Counted from the stretch's first letter, positions 47,044 to 57,153 are shown. The stretch is DNA of 64,000 nucleotides from Microbacterium rhizosphaerae (GCF_034120055.1 NZ_CP139368.1:1922001-1986000), one strand, 5' to 3'. Notes: a model not told the origin generated them from the letters alone. Numbers and translations: made by a program.

Positions 47044-48624
47044 ATGGCACCCACGACAAAGGAAGCGCAGCGCGCTGAACTCCACCGAACAATTTGGCGC
47101 ATCGCGAACGACCTGCGCGGTTCCGTCGACGGTTGGGACTTCAAGAGCTACGTCCTGGGCATCCTGTTCTACCGCTTCATCTCGGAGAACCTTGCCAATT
47201 ACATCAACGAGGGCGAGCGTACGGCCGGTGATGTGCACTTCGACTACGTCACGCTCAGCGACGCTGCTGCCGAGTTCGGTCGCAAGGAGACGGTAGCCGA
47301 GAAGGGCTTCTACATACTCCCTAGCGAGCTCTTCACCAACGTGAGGAAGCGTGCCGCAGACGATGAGAACCTCAATGAAACGCTCGAGCGGGTCTTTGGC
47401 AACATCGAGGGCTCCGCAATGGGCACCGACTCAGAGGACGACCTCAAGGGCCTGTTTGACGACCTTGACGTGAACAGCGCCAAGCTCGGCAACTCCGTGG
47501 CACGGCGCAACGAGAAGTTGGTCAAGCTGCTGAACGCGATCGGTGATCTCAATCTGGGTGGATTCGACAATCATGCGATCGACACTTTCGGCGACGCATA
47601 CGAGTACCTCATGCAGATGTATGCAGCCAATGCCGGCAAGTCTGGTGGTGAGTACTACACGCCGCAGGAGGTCTCGGAGCTACTCGCCCGCATAACGGTC
47701 GTCGGCAAGAAGTCGGTGAACAAGGTGTACGACCCCGCAGTTGGCTCGGGCTCGCTACTACTGAAATTCGCCAAGGTTTTGGGCAAAGAGAACGTTCGCC
47801 AGGGGTTCTATGGCCAAGAGATCAACCTGACCACCTACAACCTCGCCCGGATCAACATGTTCCTGCACGACGTGAACTACGAGAAGTTCAACCTTGCGCA
47901 CGGCGACACGCTGATCGAGCCGGCACACTTGGACGATGAGCCTTTTGAGGCGATCGTCTCGAATCCTCCGTACTCGATAAACTGGGAGGGGGACTCGAAT
48001 CCGCTCCTGATCAACGATCCGCGCTTCGCGCCGGCCGGTGTTCTTGCACCCAAGAGCAAGGCAGATCTTGCCTTCACCATGCACATCCTTAGCTGGCTTG
48101 CAGTCAACGGCACAGCAGCCATCGTGGAGTTTCCTGGCGTCATGTACCGCGGTGGCGCGGAGCAGAAGATTCGTAAGTACCTCATCGAGAACAACTACAT
48201 CGACGCGGTCATTCAGCTGCCGCCGGATCTCTTCTTCGGTACCTCGATTGCCACGTGCATACTCGTGCTCAAAAAGTCGAAGAAGGACAACTCTGTTCTG
48301 TTCATCGACGCGACTGATGAAGTCATTCGTCCGGGCAACAAGAACAAGCTGAGCCCGGACAACCAGCAAGCCATCCTCGATGCCTTTGTTGCACGCGAAG
48401 ACGTCGACCACTTCGCCAAACTAGTCTCAAACACCGATCTTGCGGCGAACGGCTACAACATCGCGGTGCCGTCATATGTCGAGGCCAAAGACACTCGCGA
48501 GGTCATCGACATCCAGAACCTGGAGGCGGAGCTGGCCAAGATCGTGGCACGCCAGACCGAACTCCGAAGCGCCATTGGCGAGATCGTCGCAGATCTAGGG
48601 GCGGGGGGACATGCTTCTGTCTGA
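47044..48624 (+). CDS. hsdM: Type I DNA methyltransferase, HsdM
   Basis: 526 residues. N-terminal helical HsdM domain (TIWRIANDLRGSVDGWDF, YVLGILFYRFISENL), then an N6-adenine methyltransferase: SAM motif DPAVGSGSLLLKF near residue 230 and catalytic NPPYSINW near 307. It methylates adenines in the target chosen by HsdS and protects host DNA. First gene of a four-gene operon. Lower GC than the transfer region suggests separate acquisition. Confidence 0.96.
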   Translation: MAPTTKEAQRAELHRTIWRIANDLRGSVDGWDFKSYVLGILFYRFISENLANYINEGERTAGDVHFDYVTLSDAAAEFGRKETVAEKGFYILPSELFTNVRKRAADDENLNETLERVFGNIEGSAMGTDSEDDLKGLFDDLDVNSAKLGNSVARRNEKLVKLLNAIGDLNLGGFDNHAIDTFGDAYEYLMQMYAANAGKSGGEYYTPQEVSELLARITVVGKKSVNKVYDPAVGSGSLLLKFAKVLGKENVRQGFYGQEINLTTYNLARINMFLHDVNYEKFNLAHGDTLIEPAHLDDEPFEAIVSNPPYSINWEGDSNPLLINDPRFAPAGVLAPKSKADLAFTMHILSWLAVNGTAAIVEFPGVMYRGGAEQKIRKYLIENNYIDAVIQLPPDLFFGTSIATCILVLKKSKKDNSVLFIDATDEVIRPGNKNKLSPDNQQAILDAFVAREDVDHFAKLVSNTDLAANGYNIAVPSYVEAKDTREVIDIQNLEAELAKIVARQTELRSAIGEIVADLGAGGHASV

Positions 48625-49426
48625 TCTGCTCTCCAAAGCACCTGAGCAAGTCGAGTCACGGGTTGACCGCTTCCTTTTTGGCAGTCGGCCCCTCGGGTGG
48701 GGGAAGACCACAACACTTAAGTCCGGCCAGGTCGCCCTGAACTTTCAGTGCCGGACATGTGGAGGCATCCGCACGTTCCTCTCGGGATCCAGGTTGTCCT
48801 GTCTCGTCGTTGGTGCGGGGCTGCTCAGCATCGACGTCACTCTCAAGTGTTCGACATGCGCCAACACCGTTGAGGCTTGGTTTCTGGTGGCTGCGGTGGA
48901 CGACTTCTACTCTTCTGCGCCGCTCGTCCGGGTCGAGCGCTACACAGAGAATCTTCGTGATCGAGCCGATCGCGTCGAGTCCACCTCTGGCCCGTTCTCC
49001 GACCTCTTGACGCGCGCCCAACTCGCATACGAACTTGGGTTGGGTGCGGGTTCAATGATCTACCTACGCAAGATCTTCGAGTTGGTGACCCACGAGGTTG
49101 CTGAAATCGCAGAAGTCCCGATCGTCTCCGCCAAAGGAAAGCGTCGTCCCTTCAAGGACGTCCTCCAGGAGGTAAACGAGAAGCGGAACATCATTCCGCT
49201 GAGCTTCTCGGGTAGCGGCTACAAACTCTTCGGAGAGCTCAGCGACGTGATTCACGGCCAGTCCGACGAAGTCGTCGCGCTGGCCAAGTATGCGCCTTGC
49301 CGACAGCTGGTATTGGGTGTCGTCGATCAGGTAAATAAGGACAACGAGTTCGCCAAAGCGATCGAGGAGCTTGGGTGGGACGTCGATGACATTGGGCGGA
49401 TTGCGGCCGAAGGGGCAATGTCATGA
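48611..49426 (+). CDS. Zinc-ribbon, DUF4145-like protein inside the type I R-M operon
   Basis: 271 residues. It overlaps the hsdM end by 14 bases and the hsdS start by four (ATGA), so it is part of the operon. Two CxxC knuckles (QCRTCGG near 47 and KCSTCAN near 79) bracket a hydrophobic stretch, like a zinc ribbon. The C-terminal half has GAGSMIYLRKIFELVTHEVA and LFGELSDVIHGQSDEV, resembling the helical DUF4145 domain, whose members often sit in restriction operons. Function is unknown; likely accessory to recognition, regulation or sensing by the enzyme. Confidence 0.78.
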   Translation: MLLSDLLSKAPEQVESRVDRFLFGSRPLGWGKTTTLKSGQVALNFQCRTCGGIRTFLSGSRLSCLVVGAGLLSIDVTLKCSTCANTVEAWFLVAAVDDFYSSAPLVRVERYTENLRDRADRVESTSGPFSDLLTRAQLAYELGLGAGSMIYLRKIFELVTHEVAEIAEVPIVSAKGKRRPFKDVLQEVNEKRNIIPLSFSGSGYKLFGELSDVIHGQSDEVVALAKYAPCRQLVLGVVDQVNKDNEFAKAIEELGWDVDDIGRIAAEGAMS

Positions 49427-50676
49427 GCCGCGTTGACGAACTGCTTCGCATATTGGCTCCGAGCGGGGTTGAGTTCAAGCCTCTCGGCGACGTTGGCACA
49501 TTCGTCCGAGGAAACGGTTTGCAGAAGGTCGACCTACGAACAGAAGGTTCTCCGGCGATCCACTACGGGCAAGTGCACACGTACTACGGCACTTGGGCTG
49601 ACGCAACCAAGTCGTTCGTCGATCCGATTCTTGCCGCGAGGCTTCGGCGAGCAAAGCCAGGCGACCTCATCGTCGCGACAACCAGTGAAGATGTCGCGGC
49701 TGTCGCGAAGGCCACTGCGTGGCTTGGGTCCGGCGAGGTTGCAATTAGCGGCGACGCCTACGTCTACAGCCATACTCTCGATCCGCGTTACGTCTCTTAT
49801 TTCTTTCAGTCGCAGCAATTCCAAGACCAGAAGAAGCGCCGCGTCACCGGCACTAAGGTCCGACGGATCTCCGGAGATGCCCTGGCGCGAATTGTGATCC
49901 CGGTGCCACCACTGGACGTGCAGCGCGAGATCGCCAAGATCCTGGACGAACTTGACTCGAACGTTTCATTCCTTACGACTGCAACCGGCGAGGAACTGGC
50001 CGCTCGGCGGGACCAGTACGCCTATTACTCGGATCTTCTCCTGACCGGGTTGCACACTGACGACGAAAGCTGGACCACTCTAGGCGAGCTGTATACCTCG
50101 TCATCGGGACTTTCAAAGAGTGCGGACCAGTTCGGATTCGGCCATCCATTTCTTTCGTTCAAGACGGTCTTTCGGAACGCGGTTGTGCCGACCGAACTGA
50201 CCGACCTCGTCAACTCGACAGAAGTCGAGCAAGCACGATTTTCCATCAAGGCCGGGGACGTGTTCGTAACACGTACTAGTGAAGACCTCGAAGGTCTTGG
50301 TACGAGCTGCGCAGCGCTGAGGGACTACCCGAGGGCCACCTTCAACGGCTTCACAAAGCGATTGCGGCCGAAGGAAGCGTCGGTCGTCGACCCCCAGTTC
50401 GCCGCTTACTTCTTCAGGTCATCGCTGTTCCGCTCGCAGATATCCCGGATGGCGATCCTCTCCACGCGCGTCAGTCTCAACAACGACATCTTGAGGCGGG
50501 TCCGTATGCCGCTTCCTCTGATCGAGGAGCAGCGCAGGGTTGTTGCCAAGCTCGTCGAGCTCGACACCTTGAGCAGTGAGCTTGCCGTGCAGATCAGGGC
50601 CGAGGTCACGGCACGCCGGGACCAGCTCACCTACTACCGCGACTCGCTCTTCAAGTTCGAGGAGCTCGCATCATGA
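49423..50676 (+). CDS. hsdS: Type I specificity subunit, HsdS
   Basis: 417 residues with the usual duplicated plan: TRD1 (about 10-155), first conserved helix (IVIPVPPLDVQREIAKILDE, about 155-175), TRD2 (about 210-355) and second helix (PLPLIEEQRRVVAKLVELD, about 362). TRD motifs such as ISGDAYVYSHTLDPRYVSYF and FNGFTKRLRPKEASVVDPQF are recognisable. It sets the bipartite DNA target. Both TRDs look complete. ATG overlaps the previous stop; its end overlaps hsdR by four bases. Confidence 0.95.
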   Translation: MSRVDELLRILAPSGVEFKPLGDVGTFVRGNGLQKVDLRTEGSPAIHYGQVHTYYGTWADATKSFVDPILAARLRRAKPGDLIVATTSEDVAAVAKATAWLGSGEVAISGDAYVYSHTLDPRYVSYFFQSQQFQDQKKRRVTGTKVRRISGDALARIVIPVPPLDVQREIAKILDELDSNVSFLTTATGEELAARRDQYAYYSDLLLTGLHTDDESWTTLGELYTSSSGLSKSADQFGFGHPFLSFKTVFRNAVVPTELTDLVNSTEVEQARFSIKAGDVFVTRTSEDLEGLGTSCAALRDYPRATFNGFTKRLRPKEASVVDPQFAAYFFRSSLFRSQISRMAILSTRVSLNNDILRRVRMPLPLIEEQRRVVAKLVELDTLSSELAVQIRAEVTARRDQLTYYRDSLFKFEELAS

Positions 50677-53600
50677 GCGATACACGACCTCGTCAGTACG
50701 CGCCCATCGCTGTCAGCACCGAGAGCACGGTCGTTGCCGAGTACGTCTCGGACGGCGACGCAACCAAGAAGTACCAGTCTGAGGCAGAGCTCGAGAAGGA
50801 GTTCATCCGGCTCCTGGAATCGCAGGCTTACGAGCACCTGCCCATCACAAGCGAATCTGAGCTCGTGGCGAATCTACGAGCTCAACTCGAAGCGTTGAAC
50901 CGCATGACCTTCAGCGACGCCGAATGGGAGCAGTTCTTCACGACGAAGATCGCCGCAGCGAACGAAGGTATCGCCGAGAAGACAATCCGACTTCAGGAGG
51001 ACCATGTCCAGATTCTGAAGCGCGATGACGGTACGACCAAGAACATCAGCCTCATCGACAAGAAGAGCGTTCACAACAACCGCCTGCAGGTGATCAACCA
51101 GTACAAGCTCGCTGCTGGTGAGGGCGGTGCGACCTACGGCAACCGGTACGACGTGACCGTGCTCGTCAACGGACTTCCAATGGTGCACATCGAGCTCAAG
51201 CGCCGCGGCGTCGACATCCGCGAGGCGTTCAATCAGATTGATCGCTACCAGCGCGACAGCCTGTGGGCTGGTTCGGGCCTGTTCGAATACGTTCAGCTCT
51301 TCGTTATCAGCAACGGCACGCTGACCAAGTACTACAGCAACACGACCCGTCGTCAACACGTTGAGGATCTGAGGGGCAAGAAGCGGACGCGCAAGACGAG
51401 CAACTCGTTCGAGTTCACGTCGTGGTGGGCCGACGCGCAGAATCGGCCAATCCAGGATCTCTCGGCATTCGCCAAGACGTTCTTCGCCCGTCATACGTTA
51501 CTCAACGTCCTCACCAAGTACTGCGTTCTCACCGCCGACCGCATGCTGCTCGTGATGCGGCCCTACCAAATCGTCGCTGCGGAGCGGATCCTGAACCGCA
51601 TCGAGATCTCCGGCAACTACAAGCAACTCGGCACCCTCAAGGCCGGCGGCTATGTATGGCACACGACAGGTTCGGGTAAGACGCTAACGAGCTTTAAGGC
51701 CGCCCAACTTGCGAGCCGAATGCCGAGCGTTGAGAAGGTGCTGTTCGTCGTAGACCGCAAGGATCTCGACTACCAGACGATGCGCGAGTACGACCGCTTC
51801 GAGAAGGGTGCGGCAAACTCCAACACCTCCACTGCGGTGCTCAAGAAGCAACTGGAGGATCCAAACGCACGGATCATCATCACCACGATCCAGAAGCTTG
51901 CAACGTTCATCAACGCACCGGCCAACAGGGGCCACGCCATCTTCGAGGGCCATGTGGTTCTGATCTTCGACGAGTGCCACCGATCACAGTTCGGGGACAT
52001 GCACACCGCCATCACGAAGGCGTTCAAGCGCTACAACCTCTTCGGTTTCACTGGGACGCCGATCTTCGCGGTCAATGCGGGCACCAGTGGCAACCCGAAG
52101 TTGCGGACTACGGCTCAGGCTTTCGGGTGCTTCCTGCACGGTGACCCGAAGAACTGCCCGCCCGAGAGCCATCAGATGGCGATCCACGCGTACACAATTG
52201 TCGACGCCATCAGCGACAAGAACGTCCTGCCATTCCGCATCGATTACGTCAACACGGTTCAGGTCGGGGCAGTCGTCGATGCGCAGGTGTCCGCGATCGA
52301 CACCGAGAAGGCGCTTCTTGCCCCGGAACGCCTCCTTAAGATCGTCGACTATACGCTCGAGCACTTCGATCAGAAGACCCGCAGGACCGAGCGTTACTCG
52401 GTGGGTGAGCGCCGCGTGCATGGCTTCAACGCTCTGTTCGCAACCGCTTCGATTGAAGCAGCAAAGCGCTACTACACACGGTTCAAAGAGGCTCAGGTCG
52501 ATCTCACGCCCGATCGCCGCCTCAAGATTGGCATCATCTATTCGTACGCCGCCAACGAAGAAGTCGGCGACGAGTATCTCGACGATGAGGGCTTCGACAC
52601 CGGTGCTCTCGATCAGTCGTCGCGCGACTTCCTGGCGGCCGCAATCGAGGACTACAACGCCATGTTCGCGACGAGCTTCGACACCTCTGCCGACAAGTTC
52701 CAGAACTATTACAAAGACCTCTCGCTACGACTCAAGAACCGAGAGCTGGACCTTGTCATAGTGGTCAACATGTTCCTGACGGGGTTCGACGCCACCACGC
52801 TCAACACGCTTTTTGTCGATAAGCGACTCGTCAATCACGGTCTTATTCAGGCATACTCCCGCACCAACCGCATTCTGAACTCCGTCAAGACGTATGGCAA
52901 TATCGTCAGTTTCCGTGATCTCGAGGAGGAGACAAACGAGGCGATCGCGCTCTTCGGCAATAAGGACGCCAAGGGCATCGTCCTTCTGAAGCCCTACACG
53001 GAGTACTACGAGACCTACTCAGAGAAGGTGCAGGAGCTTCTTGAGCGGTTCCCGCTCGGCCAGCCGATCGTTGGCGAAGCGGCTCAGAAGGCATTCATCG
53101 CACTCTTCGGTCAGATCCTGCGTCTGCAGAACGTCCTGAGCTCGTTTGACGACTTTGTCGGGCATGAGATCCTCACGGATCGTCAGGGCCAGGACTACCG
53201 CAGCGTATACCTCGACCTCTACGCCGACTTCCGGAAAAGCAAACACACTGAGAAGGAGTCGATCGTCGATGACGTCGTCTTCGAGATCGAGCTGATCAAG
53301 CAGGTCGAGATCAATGTCGACTACATCCTGATGCTCGTCCAGAAATTCCGCGACGCGCGCGGTGACGGCGAGGACCGTGAGATTCGCGCAAACATCTCGC
53401 ACGCCATCGACGCCAGTCCAAGCTTGCGCAACAAGAAGGACCTGGTCGAGGACTTCGTGGACTCGATCTCTGCGAGCGGGGATATCGACGAACAGTGGGC
53501 TGCGTACGTGGCTGCCCGTCGCACCACTGAACTGAATGCCATCATCGAGGAAGAGAACCTGAAGCCCGATGAGACCCGTGACTTCATGGCAACAGCGTTT

Positions 53601-53774
53601 CGCGAGGGCGAGGTGAAGGTCACTGGGACCGCCATCACGAAGGTACTGCCCCCGGTATCACGGTTCTCGCCCGACGGTGGCCATGGTGACAAGAAGCAGC
53701 GCGTTCTCGAGAAGCTCGGTAGCTTCTTCGAACGGTTCTTTGGAGTGGGCGCCAAAGAGACCGACATCGAGTAG
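50673..53774 (+). CDS. hsdR: Type I restriction endonuclease subunit, HsdR
   Basis: 1033 residues. The N-terminal nuclease domain has the PD-(D/E)xK strand RYDVTVLVNGLPMVHIELKR (Glu-Leu-Lys near 174-176). The SF2 motor follows: Walker A TTGSGKTLTSF near 333, DECH box LIFDECHRSQFGDMH near 432, motif III FTGTPIF, and C-terminal motif VVNMFLTGFDATTLN with QAYSRTNR. It translocates unmethylated DNA and cuts at random sites. Length is normal. The operon ends 6 bases before the convergent PLD fragment. Confidence 0.96.
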   Translation: MSDTRPRQYAPIAVSTESTVVAEYVSDGDATKKYQSEAELEKEFIRLLESQAYEHLPITSESELVANLRAQLEALNRMTFSDAEWEQFFTTKIAAANEGIAEKTIRLQEDHVQILKRDDGTTKNISLIDKKSVHNNRLQVINQYKLAAGEGGATYGNRYDVTVLVNGLPMVHIELKRRGVDIREAFNQIDRYQRDSLWAGSGLFEYVQLFVISNGTLTKYYSNTTRRQHVEDLRGKKRTRKTSNSFEFTSWWADAQNRPIQDLSAFAKTFFARHTLLNVLTKYCVLTADRMLLVMRPYQIVAAERILNRIEISGNYKQLGTLKAGGYVWHTTGSGKTLTSFKAAQLASRMPSVEKVLFVVDRKDLDYQTMREYDRFEKGAANSNTSTAVLKKQLEDPNARIIITTIQKLATFINAPANRGHAIFEGHVVLIFDECHRSQFGDMHTAITKAFKRYNLFGFTGTPIFAVNAGTSGNPKLRTTAQAFGCFLHGDPKNCPPESHQMAIHAYTIVDAISDKNVLPFRIDYVNTVQVGAVVDAQVSAIDTEKALLAPERLLKIVDYTLEHFDQKTRRTERYSVGERRVHGFNALFATASIEAAKRYYTRFKEAQVDLTPDRRLKIGIIYSYAANEEVGDEYLDDEGFDTGALDQSSRDFLAAAIEDYNAMFATSFDTSADKFQNYYKDLSLRLKNRELDLVIVVNMFLTGFDATTLNTLFVDKRLVNHGLIQAYSRTNRILNSVKTYGNIVSFRDLEEETNEAIALFGNKDAKGIVLLKPYTEYYETYSEKVQELLERFPLGQPIVGEAAQKAFIALFGQILRLQNVLSSFDDFVGHEILTDRQGQDYRSVYLDLYADFRKSKHTEKESIVDDVVFEIELIKQVEINVDYILMLVQKFRDARGDGEDREIRANISHAIDASPSLRNKKDLVEDFVDSISASGDIDEQWAAYVAARRTTELNAIIEEENLKPDETRDFMATAFREGEVKVTGTAITKVLPPVSRFSPDGGHGDKKQRVLEKLGSFFERFFGVGAKETDIE

Positions 53775-53780
53775 GACCCT

Positions 53781-54544
53781 TCAGACGCTTGTCGGCGCGA
53801 TGGTCGATCGCAGTAGGGCATCGCGTCCGGTCAGGTAATGCTGAGTCAGCAACTCTTGCACTCGCTGTGAGCTTTTCCACCCATCGGCGACACTCACGGC
53901 GTCGGCAAACGCCTTCACGCGCGTCTTGAGGTCTTCGACGCCGGCAGGAGTGAGGATTCGTGTCCCAGGCGGCGGTGTCCCTTCGATCAGATAAGTCGAC
54001 TCAGGGTGAACAAGAACCGGGATCGATGCATCGTGCGCGTTATAGTTCGCCCGATGCCAGCTCACATGCCCGGAGAGCTGATCGAGTTCGGTCTTCTTTA
54101 TACGGAGGTCTGCCCGCGTTACGCCGGTCTTCAGCTCTATCAGGAGTTGGAGGTCGTCCCGAACGGACCACAGGTCGTCGGGACCGGTGCCGTACACCTT
54201 GTCCGGGCGTTCGGCTGCGAAACCGAGGTGAAGCCCGAGTGCCTCGAACGCCGCTTCGGCGTCCGGCACCCGCGCAGGATCAAAGGCCATATCGCCCAGC
54301 ATCAGTTGGACACCGAGGACCAGTTCAACTCCCGTCGCGTACTTATCCGTTAGGAAGGTACTCGCGGCTTGTGCTTGCTCAGCCGTAGCCCGAAGCCGCT
54401 GAACCGGAGGCGTCGATAGTGGAAGGAGCACATTGATGTTGGCGAGGCGGGCTTCGCGGAGACTCGCTTGTGCGCCGTCAGGATTCGTGGCGTGCTGGTA
54501 GCGAGCGAGCTCCTCCCGATACCAACCGGAGGGACCGCTGCACG
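53781..54544 (-). pseudogene. C-terminal part of a disrupted PLD-like protein
   Basis: About 253 residues from the IS3 border to the stop. Contains GMAFDP-like and GTGPDDLWSVRDDLQLLIEL followed by KTGV: a Glu-Leu-Lys strand that looks like a PD-(D/E)xK-type nuclease core (DLQLLIELKTG). The frame is open upstream to 54686 only because it reads through the IS3 scrap. I interpret it as the second half of the gene whose PLD half starts at 55109. An alternative is an independent C-terminal nuclease fragment. Confidence 0.6.
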
Positions 54545-54670
54545 AGTCGGTGACATCTGATTTGGCATGCCCGGGAGGGCGGCCTGGAAGGATGTTGCTG
54601 TGCCCAAGCCCTACCCGACCGAGTTTCGTGAGGACGTGATGCGCGTCGCGCAGAACCGCGAGCCCGCAGT
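54545..54670 (+). mobile_element. IS3-family orfA scrap
   Basis: From GTG 54600 (GGAAGGA 7 bases upstream) the frame reads VPKPYPTEFREDVMRVAQNR then EP, the start of an IS3-type OrfA helix-turn-helix protein. After about 22 residues similarity ends. The upstream bases 54545-54599 probably belong to the left end of the IS. The rest of the element is gone. It separates the two halves of the PLD-like gene. Confidence 0.65.
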
Positions 54671-55109
54671 GGCCTCGTCGTACCATCGGTTGAGAGTGCT
54701 GAGAAAGCGCGAATCACACAGAGCTTGCGGTGGTATGGCCGTTATCTCGTGACTATCGCGTGCGTACGAGGTGAAGTTCTGCGATCCCACCGTCACAAAC
54801 GCGCCGTCGAAGCAGGACCTTCGCATGCATCCTCGGGAGCGACCGAACTTCTACACGTTTCTGGATGAGGCGCTTGATCGCGAGCAGTTGAGCGCGATAC
54901 TGCATAGTGCCGCTGGCAGGCGACAGGTCGGTGACGACCGACTGGCACGACTCGTCGAGACGGGAATTGCCCAGTAGATGAACGAGCAACTGCCCAAGAT
55001 ACGGCGTGAAAATGCGGATGCTCGACTGTGCCTGCTTCACGCGCGCTCGCCACTTCGGATACACATCGGCTGCGAGGAACTCGCTGCCCATCTCGGTGGA
55101 CACGATCAA
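54671..55109 (-). pseudogene. N-terminal PLD-like nuclease half with frameshift
   Basis: Start ATG 55109 (MIVSTEMGSEFLAADVYPKW). The domain has IRIFTPYLGQ and the PLD HxK motif RMHAKVLL, after which the frame shifts at about 54812-54818. The other frame continues FDGAFVTVGSQNFTSYARDS, the Gly-Ser-x-Asn part of the HKD site, then HEITAIPPQ up to NRWYDEA at the IS3 border. PLD-superfamily nucleases are common in restriction and defence loci. Broken by both a frameshift and an insertion, so not functional as read. Confidence 0.75.
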
Positions 55110-55368
55110 GAGCTTGGCATGCCGGGTGCCGAGCGGCGCAAGGCCGAGAGTGCGCTGACTCGCGCCCGGCCCTCCTGTCGCGAAGGGTTAAGCGGACCAT
55201 TCGGACACACACCGGTGTTCGAGACCGGTTTCACGACCGGCCCGAGGCGTCAGTTTCGGGGTTCCCGGGTCATCTTGTGGAGCTGACGGCGGCGCCATTG
55301 TGCTCGAGTGCGCTGCCCTGTAGCAACGATGCCGGATGCTGCTCGCCGAGCGCACGGATGCGGGTCGT

Positions 55369-55863
55369 TCACCGAGTCACGCGCTGGGCGTCCATATGCT
55401 GTTCGTGCCACCAGGTGCTCCCGTCGTCGTTGGAACACCACCCGTCCCACTTGAACGTCTCGGAGGCAATGTCGCTGAAGACCCATCTCACGCGGCGGCC
55501 GTCAGCCTGAACTCCGACGAGCTCGATGCGATTGCCGTCTTGCTCTGCGGTCAGGACGACGTGTTCCGCAGCTCGAGGGCAGAACCAGACCACGCGCCAG
55601 CCGACGCGCGAATCCCACGTGCGGACGGTAGTACCCAACGCGGACCCAGCCGCATTGACAAGGACGTCCTGAATTCCCCGTCCATCGATGATCCAGCCGA
55701 ACGTCCACACCAGGTCGCTCTCGGACCATGTCTGAGCAGTCTCGCTGTAGACGGCGTTGCGAACCTCCCACTCGCCGACGAATCTCCCGAACAGGGCAAG
55801 TTCGGACGCGAACTCCGGTGCTGGCCCATCGGCGACAAGGCTCTGCTGCATGCTCACGCGCAC
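55369..55863 (-). CDS. DUF1579-like small protein
   Basis: 164 residues (ATG 55863 or 55851). FGRFVGEWEVRNAVYSETAQ and WTFGWIIDGRGIQDV, followed by alternating beta strands (RVGWRVVWFCPRAAEHVVLT), fit a lipocalin-like beta barrel of the DUF1579 type. No signal peptide. Metabolic or stress role unknown. It lies near two other small unknowns and may be host-derived cargo. Confidence 0.65.
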   Translation of the reverse strand: MRVSMQQSLVADGPAPEFASELALFGRFVGEWEVRNAVYSETAQTWSESDLVWTFGWIIDGRGIQDVLVNAAGSALGTTVRTWDSRVGWRVVWFCPRAAEHVVLTAEQDGNRIELVGVQADGRRVRWVFSDIASETFKWDGWCSNDDGSTWWHEQHMDAQRVTR

Positions 55864-55914
55864 AATCTACTGACCTACCCGACAGCGCGGATGCCGGTCC
55901 CTTGACGGGCAATA

Positions 55915-56610
55915 TCACGTGGTGGCGGGTGTTCGTGTGTGCAGTGCGAGGCGCACATAGGGGAGGTGCTCGCGTGCGATGACGACGGTTGTGACGAGGT
56001 CGGGTCGAAGTTGGGCGCCGGTCGCGTACACGAAGGGGTCGGTGTCGATCTCGACGGCCGGCACTTCTGCACCGTCGATCTCGAGTGTCGCGGCGTTGAT
56101 AGACGACACGCCGACCTGCCATGGGCCACCCTCGGTGGGTGCCGGGCCCAGCCCCAGTTCGTTGCGGTAGTGGTTCATCAGGACGTTGTTGGTGTGATCG
56201 ACGAGCTGCTGCTCGAGCGTGGTGAAGTCCGACGAGTCTCTGCTCCAGCTGGTGCGCACGGCTTCCCACAGGCGGGGGTAGCGCATGATCTCGAGGAACT
56301 CGAGTAGCCAGGCGGGGCGCGGCCACGGGGGGACGGTGTCGATGGTCGCCTGCTCATCCGGATCCAGGTGCTTCAGATTCACCGGGTCGTCACGATCGTC
56401 CGGGTTGCGCCACAGCCGGTACGTGAAACTCACCGCGAGCTGTGATCGGCCGGCCCCATCAGTCGCCTCCATGATGGCCGGCATGTGCAGGTCCTCGATG
56501 GTGGGTTGAGGGGCGAGGCCAATCAGCGGGAAGGGGAGGCCGGCAAGTTGCCGGGCGGATTCCCCACGCGGGTCCGGGGCATTCTCGGGGAGCACACCGG
56601 CGATACGCAT
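55915..56610 (-). CDS. Hypothetical protein
   Basis: 231 residues from ATG 56610. Contains a Pro-rich middle (TVPPWPRPAWLLEFLEIMRY) and a C-terminal half with INAATLEIDGAEVPAVEIDT and TTVVIAREHLPYVRLALHTR, an alternating beta pattern. No membrane segment or known motif. It is on the same strand as the DUF1579-like gene, 51 bases upstream of it, and could be cotranscribed. Confidence 0.65.
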   Translation of the reverse strand: MRIAGVLPENAPDPRGESARQLAGLPFPLIGLAPQPTIEDLHMPAIMEATDGAGRSQLAVSFTYRLWRNPDDRDDPVNLKHLDPDEQATIDTVPPWPRPAWLLEFLEIMRYPRLWEAVRTSWSRDSSDFTTLEQQLVDHTNNVLMNHYRNELGLGPAPTEGGPWQVGVSSINAATLEIDGAEVPAVEIDTDPFVYATGAQLRPDLVTTVVIAREHLPYVRLALHTRTPATT

Positions 56611-56865
56611 GCCTCGAGCGTTCCGGATCGTGCCCTGTTGCGCAACGGCCCGTGCGCTCGCAAGGAAGCGCGGAACGGAGATGCACGCCGAGCGATGGAC
56701 GGTGCTCGTGTGGGCCTAGCCTGCGCGATCGGCTCGGTCGAACACATGTAGTCCTACGTCGTCCCACGGAGTCCGATCGCGGGCCGGCGGTGCGGCGCGT
56801 GCGGGTACGTCGCGGTGCATCAAATCGTCGATTCGCAGGTCTTGTAGGGGCTCTATGCTCGCGCT

Positions 56866-57153
56866 ATGAACAGCGCGCTCTCCGGCCTCCGGGTACTTGT
56901 CTTCTCCGCCATCATCATCGCGGTTATCTGCATCGTCCTGGGCGTCGCTCTCACAGTGGGGACGGCCAATAGCTACAATCCCAGCGCGTCGCTACTTGCG
57001 TACAGCTTCCTCGCCCTCGGCGGCGCCTTTATCCCGATCGCATTTATAGTGGGCGCGATCAGCCTGCACGCGCATGCCGTCACGGCGAAGCCAGCTGCCG
57101 CCAGGCTGGCACCTGCTCCTGCTCCCCGCGCCCAGACGCCGCCCGACCGGTAG
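56866..57153 (+). CDS. Small two-pass membrane protein
   Basis: 95 residues with two clear membrane segments (about 6-29 and 42-65) and an Ala/Pro-rich tail. Upstream GTAGGGG lies about 16 bases from the ATG, a little far. No family recognised; a generic small membrane protein. Confidence 0.6.
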   Translation: MNSALSGLRVLVFSAIIIAVICIVLGVALTVGTANSYNPSASLLAYSFLALGGAFIPIAFIVGAISLHAHAVTAKPAAARLAPAPAPRAQTPPDR

